Of a DNA stretch of 20,488 nucleotides, positions 1 to 7,944 are shown piece by piece. Within the stretch, counting starts at the first letter, position 1. Each line of letters begins with the position of its first letter. The position numbers were made by a program, and so were the translations under genes. The DNA is from CALZFJ01 sp964459845 (lineage in GTDB: Bacteria; Bacteroidota; Bacteroidia; Bacteroidales; Muribaculaceae): contig CAYWOC010000036.1 in assembly GCA_964459845.1 (NCBI GenBank), positions 1 to 20,488 of the forward strand. The letters are read 5' to 3'. The notes under the pieces are model-generated. The model saw nothing but the letters and a program-made list of their open reading frames with translations, did not search any database and was not told the DNA's origin.

Positions 1-54
1 TATTCCCTCATAATTTATATTGTACTAGACGCTCTGTTATCCCGAACTGGGGTA
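1..54. other. Foreign junction sequence interrupting the left susC
   Basis: Read on the minus strand, homology to SusC stops after the codons for SMSIL (about position 54) and is replaced by sequence starting CCCCAGTTCGGGATAACAG. That sequence supplies an in-frame stop at 15-17. Another minus-strand frame across it reads LPQFGITERLVQYKL and then stops, which may be the remains of a repeated element. It could be the end of an insertion sequence, a recombination breakpoint or the edge of an assembly repeat. Too little is visible to name it. Confidence 0.35.
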
Positions 55-764
55 AGGATTGACATGCTCTCGATATCCTCAGGGTTGATATCCATCACAC
101 GGTTGGAGTTGGTGGTGGCAGCAGCTTGCATACCATCGTATGCCGAGTTACCGATAGACGAAGTAGAGTTATCATAGATGACACCATCCACAACAAACAG
201 CGGCTGGTTGTCGCGCTCAAGAGATGTACCACCACGAAGTACGATTTGAGAACCGGCACCTGCCGCACCCGAAGTCTGGGTGATTGTCACACCGGCAACC
301 TTACCGGCAAGTGAGTTGATGGCATTGGCACTCTTGTTCTTCATCAATTCATCCGAATTGACATTATCAAGGGCATAACCGAGAGCCTTACGGTCCTTCT
401 TGATACCCATTGCAGTGACTACAACCTCATCGAGGTCGGTAGTTCCGCTAAGCTTTACGTTGATAGGAGCTCCGGTCACTTTCACCTCTTGCGTCTTTGA
501 TCCCACATAAGAGATTACAAGGGTGCTTCCCACTGGAGCGTCGATGGCAAACTTACCATCAAGGTCGGTGGCTGCGCCTTTCTTTGTGCCTTTCAGCATA
601 ACTGTGGCACCGATAAGGGGCTCACCATTGGAATCGGTCACTGTACCTGTGGCCTTTCCAGTCTGTGCTACTGCAGTAAATCCAGTGGAATTACTGCCGC
701 CAAAATATGCGGGCGACCCGCATGCGAGTGATAGCGCTACAAACAATGAAAATTGCTTCTTCAT
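15..764 (-). pseudogene. SusC/RagA-type TonB-linked receptor, 5' fragment only
   Basis: This is the N-terminal 249 residues of an outer-membrane TonB-dependent receptor that would import oligosaccharides or other ligands with a SusD partner. It has a signal peptide (about residues 1-34, containing GSPAYFGG), a carboxypeptidase-regulatory-like beta domain (about 38-107), a TonB-box region (LDEVVVTAMG, 111-120) and a plug domain from about 122. The plug runs normally to the typical DINPEDIESMSIL (residues 225-237). Family members continue there with K-x-A-A-x-x-LYGxRAxxGV; here 12 unrelated residues and a stop follow. The roughly 800-residue barrel is absent, so the product cannot be a working receptor. 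The start and N-terminus resemble the divergent receptor at 1326, and both starts follow ACGCTT. Insertion, recombination or an artefact at the contig edge are all possible causes. Confidence 0.85.
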
Positions 765-901
765 AAGCGTACAAGTTTGTTAATAATATTAGGTTAAAAA
801 ATAGTTGTCACAAAAACATTTATCCGTCGCGCAGATGCCTTTCCTTGATTTTCTCTCTCGTTTTAGTTAATTCAGGCACCTGCCGCAATCAAAACATCGC
901 C

Positions 902-933
902 TAAATATACTAAACACCGCACAACTGCACAAA
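902..933 (-). promoter_or_regulatory. Candidate promoter of the left susC fragment
   Basis: On the minus strand there is TTTG (930-933), a 20-base spacer and TATATTTA (902-909), one base from the Bacteroidota -7 consensus TAnnTTTG. It would give a leader of about 130 bases before the start at 764. It was the best match found on this strand in the gap. Confidence 0.4.
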
Positions 934-996
934 TTTTTCCATAAAAAATTAAGAAATTTGAAAAAAATGCCAAAACATAACACCCAAACCCACAAA

Positions 997-1014
997 ATAT
1001 GTTATAAAACATAT
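997..1014. repeat. Perfect palindrome between the divergent susC promoters
   Basis: ATATGTT, then ATAA, then AACATAT: 7-base arms that match perfectly around a 4-base centre. It lies upstream of both candidate promoters (902-933 and 1181-1210), where an operator for a dimeric regulator would be expected. AT-rich palindromes also arise by chance, so the regulatory role is inferred. Confidence 0.4.
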
Positions 1015-1049
1015 CATCGCAGCCCACGCACGTTATTGATAAGCCGTCA

Positions 1050-1063
1050 GCCGCACATGCGGC
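1050..1063. repeat. GC-rich inverted repeat in the susC intergenic gap
   Basis: GCCGC-ACAT-GCGGC, a 5-base perfect stem in otherwise AT-rich sequence. It has no T-run after it on the plus strand, so it is not a normal terminator. It may be a protein-binding site or a small RNA hairpin. The rest of the 765-1325 gap is AT-rich and holds no credible gene. Confidence 0.3.
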
Positions 1064-1180
1064 ATTTAACCATAAAAAAGTTAAACAATTTAGAATGCTG
1101 AATTTTATAAAACAGATACATTTTTTTGCAATTTATGCAGAAAAATCAAGGTTCAGACAAAAAAACAGCCAAAAAAAGTG

Positions 1181-1210
1181 TTTACAATATAAATAAATTG
1201 TATAACTTTG
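1181..1210 (+). promoter_or_regulatory. Candidate promoter of the susCD operon
   Basis: A perfect Bacteroidota -7 element, TAACTTTG (1203-1210), is preceded at 18 bases by TTTA (1181-1184), a near match to the -33 TTTG. Transcription would start near 1217, leaving a leader of about 108 bases before the ATG at 1326. Confidence 0.6.
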
Positions 1211-1325
1211 TTGGCAAGAGTAAATTCACCCCAAAAGTAAAAAAACTACCATTAACTCAACTACAAGGAATGAATAAGACTCTGAACGTGTAAAATTCAT
1301 GAATCAATACTAAACACAAACGCTT

Positions 1326-4300
1326 ATGAAAAAGCATTATGCTCTAATAGGAGCTTTGTTTATGGCATTTGGCTCTCCTTATTTCGGAGGGAACGCAGTC
1401 TCTGCGTCACCAGAGCCACAGGTAGCACAAGCTGCCACACAAGTCATCACTGGTGTTGTGACCGACGAGAATGGGGAACCCGTAATCGGAGCAAGCGTTA
1501 TAGAGCCAGGCACCACGCGCGGCACTGTGACCGACATCGATGGCAAGTTCTCACTGCGCCTGAGCCGCAACGGCAAAGTGCGCATATCCTACGTCGGCTG
1601 CAAGACCCAGGAGATGAAAGCCGCCGACAATCTCAAAATCGTCCTCCAAGAAGACAAAGCCCTCCTCGACGAGGTAGTCGTAGTGGGATTCGGCTCACAG
1701 AAGCGCGCCAACCTTACTGGTGCCGTATCTACAGTAGATGTGGCAAAGACAGTGGAAAGCCGTCCTCTCGGTGATGTCACTAAAGCTCTTCAAGGTGCTG
1801 TGCCAGGTGTCACCATCACAGCTTCCGACGGTGCTATCAACTCCCAGCCACAGATCAAAATCCGTGGTACCGGTACTTTGTCTAACGGACAGACATCCAA
1901 CCCTCTTATTATCGTGGATGGCGTGCCAACCGATGACATCTCATTCGTAAACCCGGAAGACATCGCTGAAATGTCGGTATTGAAGGATGCGGCTTCTGCT
2001 TCCATCTACGGTACTCGCGCAGCTTTCGGTGTCATCTTGATTACTACTAAATCGGGCAAGCAAGCTGAACGCGTGTCGGTAAAATATACCAACAACTTCT
2101 CTTGGAGCCAAGCAACAGTGCTTCCTGACTACGCTTCCGTTCCCGACCAAATCCGCGCTTATATCCAGACAAACAACCGTCATGGTGCCGACAGCGAACT
2201 TTTCGGCATGTACCTCGACAAGATGCTTCCTTATGCTGAAGCTTGGTACACTCAAAATGGCGGAAAGAAGAAGGGCTACAGCGAAATGAAGCCTTTCGAG
2301 AGCTGGGACAATGTGGGCGACTTCTATCAAGACCCAACAACTGGCGCAACAATGTATTATGCCGACTGGGATGTGAAGAACATCATGTTCAATAACGCTG
2401 CTCCTTCACAGAAGCACAATGTGAGCATCGACGGAAACACAGGCAAGACAGCCTATCGTGTATCTGCCGGTTATGACAGCCGTGAAGGCTTGATGTCGTT
2501 CACAAACGAGACTATGCGCCGATACAATGCAAGCGCAAGCCTATCTACTGAAATCTTCCCTTGGTTGCGTGCTGGCGCAAACGTCAACTTCTCTCAGAAG
2601 AAATACGACGGCAAGAACCTTTGGGGTCGTGGTGGCTACACATACATTTGGCGTTGGGGTTCTTTCTTCGGTCCTTATGGATACCGTCTCGCCGACGACG
2701 GCAAGATGTATGACCACCAGCCTATCGCCGACCGCAAGCAGAGCGGCACAAACACTGATATAGCTCGCGACTTGCGCTTGCAAGCTTATTTGGATGCAAC
2801 CATCACAAAAGGCTTGATTCTTCATGCCGACTTCACTTATGATGTGACAAGCATCAACAACCAGCTCTCTTACCTTCCTATATATGGATGGAACAACTGG
2901 AGCAATGCTACTAAAGCTCCAGAGTATATGGTTAAACAAAACCAAACTTACGCTCAACAGAGCAACACTCGCCAAGACAAGTGGAATACCGACGTATATG
3001 CTACCTATGAGCTTAACTTGAATGATGCTCACAACTTCAAGATTATGGCTGGTACGCAGATTGACCGTCAAGAGTACAACTACTTCAGCGCACGCGTCAA
3101 TGAACTTGGCGACAATGACAAGCCATTCCTTGGCCTTGCCACTGGTGGTACTGAGGGTACTGGTAAAACTATCACCAACACCATCACTCACCACGCTACA
3201 GCAGGCTTCTTCGGACGTATTAACTACGATTACAAGGGTATCTACCTGCTTGAGTTAAATGGTCGCTACGACAGTTCTTCTTCATTCCCAGCCGACAAGC
3301 AATGGGCATTCTTCCCATCGGCATCCGTAGGATACCGCTTCTCGGAAGAGGCTTACTTCACTCCTTTGAAGAAATATATCAACAATGCTAAGTTACGCTT
3401 GTCTTATGGTCAAGTAGGTAACGAGGCTATCGGTGATTATATGTTCCTTGAAAGAATATCTAAAAACACCTATGCCGCAAGCAATGTAAACGGACCACAC
3501 TGGGTAAATGCTGGAGGCTCTGTAATCACAATGCTCAACACTCCATCACTTGTGTCTTCTTCTCTCACTTGGGAACGCATCTCAAATATAAATGCAGGTC
3601 TTGACCTCAGCTTCTTGAACAACAGCTTGAACGTAACATTCGACTGGTTCCAACGCGACACTAAGGACATGCTCGCTCCGGGTATGACTTTGCCTTCGGT
3701 ACTTGGTGCAAGTGCTCCATACGCAAACACAGGACAACTCCGCACTCGCGGTTGGGAACTTGGCATAAGCTGGAATCAAAAATTCGGCGATGTTAATGTT
3801 TGGGCAAGTGCAAATGTATATGACGGCAAGACCAAAGTCGTTCACTACAACAACGCCAACAAGCTCATCAGTAACTTCTACGATGGAATGGAATACGGTG
3901 AAATCTGGGGCTTTGAAACCGACAGATACTTTGAGGAAAGTGATTTCAATGGCAAAGATGAAAATGGCAACTGGATATACAAAACTGGCGTAGCCAATCA
4001 GACTACACTTGAAAGCGGCTCATTCAAATATGGTCCTGGCGACATTAAGTTCAAGGATTTGAACGGTGATGGTGTAATCAACGGTGGTGACCCTAATATG
4101 AAAGATGAGAATGGAAACTTGATTCCTGTATCATCTGTTCGTAATCATGGTGACTTAAAGGTTATTGGCAACGCTACTCCTCGCTATGAGTATTCATTCC
4201 ACTTGGGAGCATCTTGGAAAGGTATCGACATTGACCTATTCTTCCAAGGTGTAGGCAAACGTAAATACTGGTCTCCAAACGCATTCACGATGCCATTCGC

Positions 4301-4763
4301 TCGTGGTGCCGATGCTACTTATGCACACCAAAACTCTTACAACAAGATGATATTCGACGAAAACCGTCAAATTGTTGGTTATGAAATCGACCAAAGCAAC
4401 GATTATCCTTGTATGTACGACGGATTTGCAAGCAGCGGTAAAATCGGCGGTCTATTGTCTGGCCAATACAACTTCTATCCACAGACAAAATACTTGCTCA
4501 ACATGGCATACTTGCGTATGAAGAACATAACCGTAGGTTATACTCTCCCTTCTGAAATCACCAAGAAGGCTTTGATTCAAAAGGCTCGTATCTACTTCTC
4601 AACTGAAAACCCATTCCTTATCTATAACGGACTTGGCAAGAATCCTATCGACCCTGAAATCGGTAGCAAGTGGACTACAAGCACAGCTTACAGCAATGGT
4701 ACTTTCGGACGTACTGACCCAGTTATGCGTTCTTATTCATTCGGTATGCAAGTAACATTCTAA
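1326..4763 (+). CDS. SusC/RagA family TonB-linked outer membrane receptor
   Basis: This full-length 1145-residue receptor should form a 22-strand outer-membrane barrel that, with the SusD-type lipoprotein encoded 21 bases downstream, takes up a nutrient using TonB energy. Visible parts are an N-terminal signal peptide (roughly residues 1-37), a carboxypeptidase-regulatory-like domain (about 40-110, with GVVTDENGEPVIGASV), a TonB-box region (LDEVVVVGFG, 114-123) and a plug ending in YGTRAAFGVILITTKSG (about 228-244). The barrel then runs to a final aromatic strand, SYSFGMQVTF. The length fits the family. Calcium-like DLNGDGVINGGD near residues 910-925 is a common SusC feature. The substrate cannot be read from the sequence, and no degradative enzymes sit beside it. 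Confidence 0.95.
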   Translation: MKKHYALIGALFMAFGSPYFGGNAVSASPEPQVAQAATQVITGVVTDENGEPVIGASVIEPGTTRGTVTDIDGKFSLRLSRNGKVRISYVGCKTQEMKAADNLKIVLQEDKALLDEVVVVGFGSQKRANLTGAVSTVDVAKTVESRPLGDVTKALQGAVPGVTITASDGAINSQPQIKIRGTGTLSNGQTSNPLIIVDGVPTDDISFVNPEDIAEMSVLKDAASASIYGTRAAFGVILITTKSGKQAERVSVKYTNNFSWSQATVLPDYASVPDQIRAYIQTNNRHGADSELFGMYLDKMLPYAEAWYTQNGGKKKGYSEMKPFESWDNVGDFYQDPTTGATMYYADWDVKNIMFNNAAPSQKHNVSIDGNTGKTAYRVSAGYDSREGLMSFTNETMRRYNASASLSTEIFPWLRAGANVNFSQKKYDGKNLWGRGGYTYIWRWGSFFGPYGYRLADDGKMYDHQPIADRKQSGTNTDIARDLRLQAYLDATITKGLILHADFTYDVTSINNQLSYLPIYGWNNWSNATKAPEYMVKQNQTYAQQSNTRQDKWNTDVYATYELNLNDAHNFKIMAGTQIDRQEYNYFSARVNELGDNDKPFLGLATGGTEGTGKTITNTITHHATAGFFGRINYDYKGIYLLELNGRYDSSSSFPADKQWAFFPSASVGYRFSEEAYFTPLKKYINNAKLRLSYGQVGNEAIGDYMFLERISKNTYAASNVNGPHWVNAGGSVITMLNTPSLVSSSLTWERISNINAGLDLSFLNNSLNVTFDWFQRDTKDMLAPGMTLPSVLGASAPYANTGQLRTRGWELGISWNQKFGDVNVWASANVYDGKTKVVHYNNANKLISNFYDGMEYGEIWGFETDRYFEESDFNGKDENGNWIYKTGVANQTTLESGSFKYGPGDIKFKDLNGDGVINGGDPNMKDENGNLIPVSSVRNHGDLKVIGNATPRYEYSFHLGASWKGIDIDLFFQGVGKRKYWSPNAFTMPFARGADATYAHQNSYNKMIFDENRQIVGYEIDQSNDYPCMYDGFASSGKIGGLLSGQYNFYPQTKYLLNMAYLRMKNITVGYTLPSEITKKALIQKARIYFSTENPFLIYNGLGKNPIDPEIGSKWTTSTAYSNGTFGRTDPVMRSYSFGMQVTF

Positions 4764-4784
4764 TCATTTAAAACACTGGAAAAA

Positions 4785-6503
4785 ATGAAAACAAAGATAA
4801 CATTAGGTGCTATCGCACTATTGAGCCTCTCGCTCGCAAGTTGCAATGATTTCATTGACGACAACCGTTATCCTTCGACTCAGGAAATCAGCAACCCTGC
4901 TTTCTGGAGCAATGAGGCATTGGTTGAGCAAGAGTGCAACACAATGTATAACTATATTCTTGGTTATGGTCATGGTAACACCACTGGCGATTTCTATTTC
5001 AGCCAACTTTCTGACGACCAAGCCGGCAACTCGTTCCAAGACTGGAAGAATACATCTACAACTGCTCAATCGAGCGACTATAGCACTCCTTACACCCGTA
5101 TTCGTCATGCAATGGCTATCGTAGATGGTGTTCGCGGTTCTTCGCTCGACGCTTCTAAGCGCAAAAACTTTGAGGGCATCGCTCGCCTTAACCGTGCGTT
5201 CCAGTTCTGGACTCTCGTCAAGAAATATGGCGATGTGACTTGGGTAAGCAAAAAACTTGATGTCACTGACACCGAAGTTCTGAATGCTCCTCGCACCAAC
5301 CGCGACGTGGTTATGGACTCTGTGCTAATGGATCTTGACTACGCTATCGCTGCAATCAGTACAGAAAGCGGAAAGCAAGTTTGGAGCAAAGACTTGGCTC
5401 TTGCAGTGAAGAGCGACATCTGCTTGTGGGAAGGCACTTATTGTAAATACCGTACTGAAGCAGAAAACGGATATGGACCAGATGCTGCCCGCGCTCAAAA
5501 GTATTTGAACGAATGTGTAGATGCTTCTTCTAAGCTATTGAGCAAATATCCTATCGGATCTAACTATCAAAGCACCTACAATAGCGTACGCGCTGACGCT
5601 CAGGCTAATTCAGAGATTATCTTCATGAAAGCTTACGATGAAGTGAACCTTTGCCACTCTACCATATCCTACACAGCATCTTCTACTAAGGTGGCTGGTA
5701 TCACAAAGGATGCATTCGACGCATTCTTGTTCAAAGATGGAAAGCCAAAGAGCAAAACTTCTGAGAACACAAGCGATCTTCCTGAAGTAAACGCAGCCGG
5801 TGAATATTCTATTGCTAAACTTCTCGCAGTACGCGACGGACGTTTGGCTCAAATCACCGACCCTGTAGTTTATTACACCGACATGACTTGGGTACGCGAA
5901 GGTTCTATGGCTATGACTTCTTCTACAGGTTATGGTGTTGCTAAATTTGACAACACAGCTCTTCCAGCAGATTCTCGTAGAAACACAACTCGCAACTACA
6001 CTTGCGCTCCTCTATATTGGGGTGCACTAATCTGCTTGAACTACGCAGAGGCTAAGGCAGAACTTGGGTCTCTAACCAACGCCGACATGGACAATACGCT
6101 CAACAAGCTGTATGCTCGCGCAGGTCTTCCAGCACAGACAGTAGAATCACTTTCTGCTATGAACGACGATGCCAACAATATGGGCGTATCAAGCCTTCTT
6201 TGGGAAGTTCGCCGTTGCCGCCGTTGTGAATTGATGATGGATAAGGAATATCGTTATTGGGATCTTGTACGTTGGCACAAGCTCGACCTTCTCGACAGCT
6301 CTGTTCATCCAAACATCCTTTTGGGCGCAAATATGACAGCAGCACCTGTTTCCATCTCTAATGTAAACGGATATGTTGATGCTTCATTTGGCAAGGTTCG
6401 CAAATACGAAGCTCGTCAATACTTGTTCCCAATACCTACCGATGAAATCTCATTGACAGAAGGAGCAATAAAGCAAAATCCATTGTGGAATACTAGCAAA
6501 TAA
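4785..6503 (+). CDS. SusD/RagB family nutrient-binding outer membrane lipoprotein
   Basis: This 572-residue partner of the upstream SusC-type receptor acts as a lid and ligand-binding lipoprotein on the cell surface. A lipoprotein signal is clear: MKTKITL, a hydrophobic stretch, then LASC with the modified Cys at residue 20. The N-terminal SusD domain covers roughly residues 22-220, with the helical TPR-like scaffold around it. The C-terminal SusD/RagB domain holds the usual arginine-rich WEVRRCRRCELMMDKEYR, then YWDLVRWHKLD and the closing RQYLFPIPTDEISL with NPLWN. It follows susC by 21 bases, so it is co-transcribed, and a strong terminator follows at 6541. The ligand is unknown. Confidence 0.95.
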   Translation: MKTKITLGAIALLSLSLASCNDFIDDNRYPSTQEISNPAFWSNEALVEQECNTMYNYILGYGHGNTTGDFYFSQLSDDQAGNSFQDWKNTSTTAQSSDYSTPYTRIRHAMAIVDGVRGSSLDASKRKNFEGIARLNRAFQFWTLVKKYGDVTWVSKKLDVTDTEVLNAPRTNRDVVMDSVLMDLDYAIAAISTESGKQVWSKDLALAVKSDICLWEGTYCKYRTEAENGYGPDAARAQKYLNECVDASSKLLSKYPIGSNYQSTYNSVRADAQANSEIIFMKAYDEVNLCHSTISYTASSTKVAGITKDAFDAFLFKDGKPKSKTSENTSDLPEVNAAGEYSIAKLLAVRDGRLAQITDPVVYYTDMTWVREGSMAMTSSTGYGVAKFDNTALPADSRRNTTRNYTCAPLYWGALICLNYAEAKAELGSLTNADMDNTLNKLYARAGLPAQTVESLSAMNDDANNMGVSSLLWEVRRCRRCELMMDKEYRYWDLVRWHKLDLLDSSVHPNILLGANMTAAPVSISNVNGYVDASFGKVRKYEARQYLFPIPTDEISLTEGAIKQNPLWNTSK

Positions 6504-6540
6504 TCTCGCAGTAGATTAGGATTCTTTATTATATTGAAGG

Positions 6541-6577
6541 TCGCCGCAGCTCATTTATTGGGTTGCGGCGATTTTTT
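6541..6577 (+). terminator. Rho-independent terminator of susCD
   Basis: An 8-base GC-rich stem, TCGCCGCA (6541-6548) with TGCGGCGA (6564-6571), is followed by a run of T (6572-6578). It sits 37 bases after the susD stop and closes the operon. Confidence 0.85.
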
Positions 6578-6643
6578 TGTGAGAGATTAGGATTAAGATA
6601 TAAAGGATTACTGACAAAGACAAAGATGTGGAAAGAGAATTAC

Positions 6644-6670
6644 TATATCAACACTGCGCTTGTTGATATA
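6644..6670. repeat. Perfect 10-base inverted repeat upstream of the EamA transporter
   Basis: TATATCAACA (6644-6653) and TGTTGATATA (6661-6670) pair perfectly around the 7-base loop CTGCGCT. There is no T-run, so it is not a standard terminator. It lies about 180 bases upstream of the candidate EamA promoter. The rest of 6578-6826 has no credible gene; a weak GTTAAG/CTTAAC repeat (6718-6743) is the only other structure seen. Confidence 0.45.
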
Positions 6671-6826
6671 TTCTTGAACAGAAAATAGTGATTACTTTAA
6701 CATGACAGCAACATCACGTTAAGCAAATCGGCTTTTCCTTAACACGAGAACCGCATCTCGGCATATATGCTCAAATGGGATTTATCATGTTCTGCTTTCG
6801 GTTTGCGCTATATTTGCCATAAAAAG

Positions 6827-6858
6827 TTACTCGGATAGGAGGATTTGCTGTAACTTTG
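6827..6858 (+). promoter_or_regulatory. Candidate promoter of the EamA transporter gene
   Basis: A perfect -7 element, TAACTTTG (6851-6858), lies 34 bases upstream of the ATG. A weak -33 match, TTAC (6827-6830), is 20 bases before it. The leader would be about 27 bases. Confidence 0.55.
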
Positions 6859-6891
6859 CAGCAAGATTTGTTTTAGGATAGATATTGAGAT

Positions 6892-7830
6892 ATGGAAAAA
6901 TTTAGCTGGAAAGGGCATGCCTCAATGCTCGGAGCGAACACTATGTGGGGACTGATGTCGCCTATTTCTAAATTTATAATGCTGGGTGGAACTGTCACTC
7001 CGCTTGTTGTCACCGATTTGCGTATCGGAGGCGCGATGGTGCTGTTCTGGATAGCCTCGCTGTTTCAGAAGCCTGAGCATGTGGAGCATCGCGACCTTGC
7101 GAGCCTGTTTTTCGCCTCGCTGCTTGCCATTGTGTTCAATCAGGGGTGCTTCATATTCGGTGTGAGCCTAAGCTCCCCGGGCGACGCGTCGATTATCACC
7201 ACAAGCATGCCGCTGTGGGCTATGATTCTTGCGGCATTCATATTGAAAGAGCCCATCACCGGCAAGAAAGTGCTCGGAATTGCCGCCGGCGCCAGCGGCG
7301 CGCTGCTGCTCATTCTTGGCAGCCGGCAGAATGCGCAAGCCTCTGCCGCAGCTTCGAGCGACACCTCTATATGGGGCGATATGCTGGTGCTGACGGCTCA
7401 GTTATGCTATGCGCTATATATCGTTCTCTATAAGGACTTTGTGAGCAAGTATTCGCTCATCACCATCATGAAGTGGATGTTCACCTATTCATTCATCTGC
7501 ACTCTGCCTTTCTCAACCAACGACCTTATGCTCACCGACTGGGCTTCATTACAGCCACTTGAGATTCTCGGGCTGGCATTTATCGTTGTTGGTGCCACAT
7601 TTGTGAGCTATATGCTAATCGTCGTCGGGCAGAAGAACCTGCGTCCCACCGTGGCAGGAATGTACAACTACATTCAGCCGCTCGTGGCTTGCATCGTAGC
7701 CGTGTGCTGGGGACTCGATTCCTTCAATTTCACAAAGGGCATAGCCGTGGTGCTGATTTTCGGCGGCGTGTATCTTGTGACGGCAAGCCGCAGCCGCAAG
7801 GAGATGGAGGTTGCCGGAGAAGAGCAGTAA
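6892..7830 (+). CDS. EamA-family (drug/metabolite transporter) membrane permease
   Basis: This 312-residue inner-membrane permease of the drug/metabolite transporter superfamily likely exports small metabolites or amino acids; the substrate cannot be told. It shows the usual duplicated layout of two EamA halves (about residues 8-142 and 160-297), together about ten hydrophobic helices. The first half opens with LGANTMWGLMSPISKF, the family's N-terminal signature helix. The end of each half carries the typical pattern: PLWAMILAAFILKEPITGKK in the first, and YIQPLVACIVAVCWG followed by FGGVYLV in the second. It is monocistronic, with its own promoter candidate and a shared terminator downstream. 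Confidence 0.9.
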   Translation: MEKFSWKGHASMLGANTMWGLMSPISKFIMLGGTVTPLVVTDLRIGGAMVLFWIASLFQKPEHVEHRDLASLFFASLLAIVFNQGCFIFGVSLSSPGDASIITTSMPLWAMILAAFILKEPITGKKVLGIAAGASGALLLILGSRQNAQASAAASSDTSIWGDMLVLTAQLCYALYIVLYKDFVSKYSLITIMKWMFTYSFICTLPFSTNDLMLTDWASLQPLEILGLAFIVVGATFVSYMLIVVGQKNLRPTVAGMYNYIQPLVACIVAVCWGLDSFNFTKGIAVVLIFGGVYLVTASRSRKEMEVAGEEQ

Positions 7831-7856
7831 CGCCGATATATGCGGTGAATCATCAT

Positions 7857-7904
7857 AACGGCCGATTTCGTGGAAAACGCATTCTCCACGAAATCGGCCG
7901 TTTT
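7857..7904. terminator. Bidirectional terminator between EamA and DUF3108 genes
   Basis: A perfect 18-base inverted repeat has arms at 7857-7874 and 7885-7902 around a 10-base loop. It is followed by TTTT on the plus side and preceded by A residues that give T on the minus side. It lies between two convergent genes (stops at 7830 and 7945), so it can end transcription from both. Confidence 0.85.
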
Positions 7905-7944
7905 AATTAATGCCCTATTATGCCACTTTGGGCATTACAATGGA

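Noticed and set aside
2541..3194. Long minus-strand open frame (217 codons) inside susC
   Set aside because: It is opposite a clear SusC coding sequence, has no recognisable domain and no promoter.
6626..6688. Short frame MWKENYYINTALVDIFLNRK in the gap before the EamA gene
   Set aside because: Only 20 codons, no promoter match in front, and its sequence is largely made by the inverted repeat at 6644-6670.
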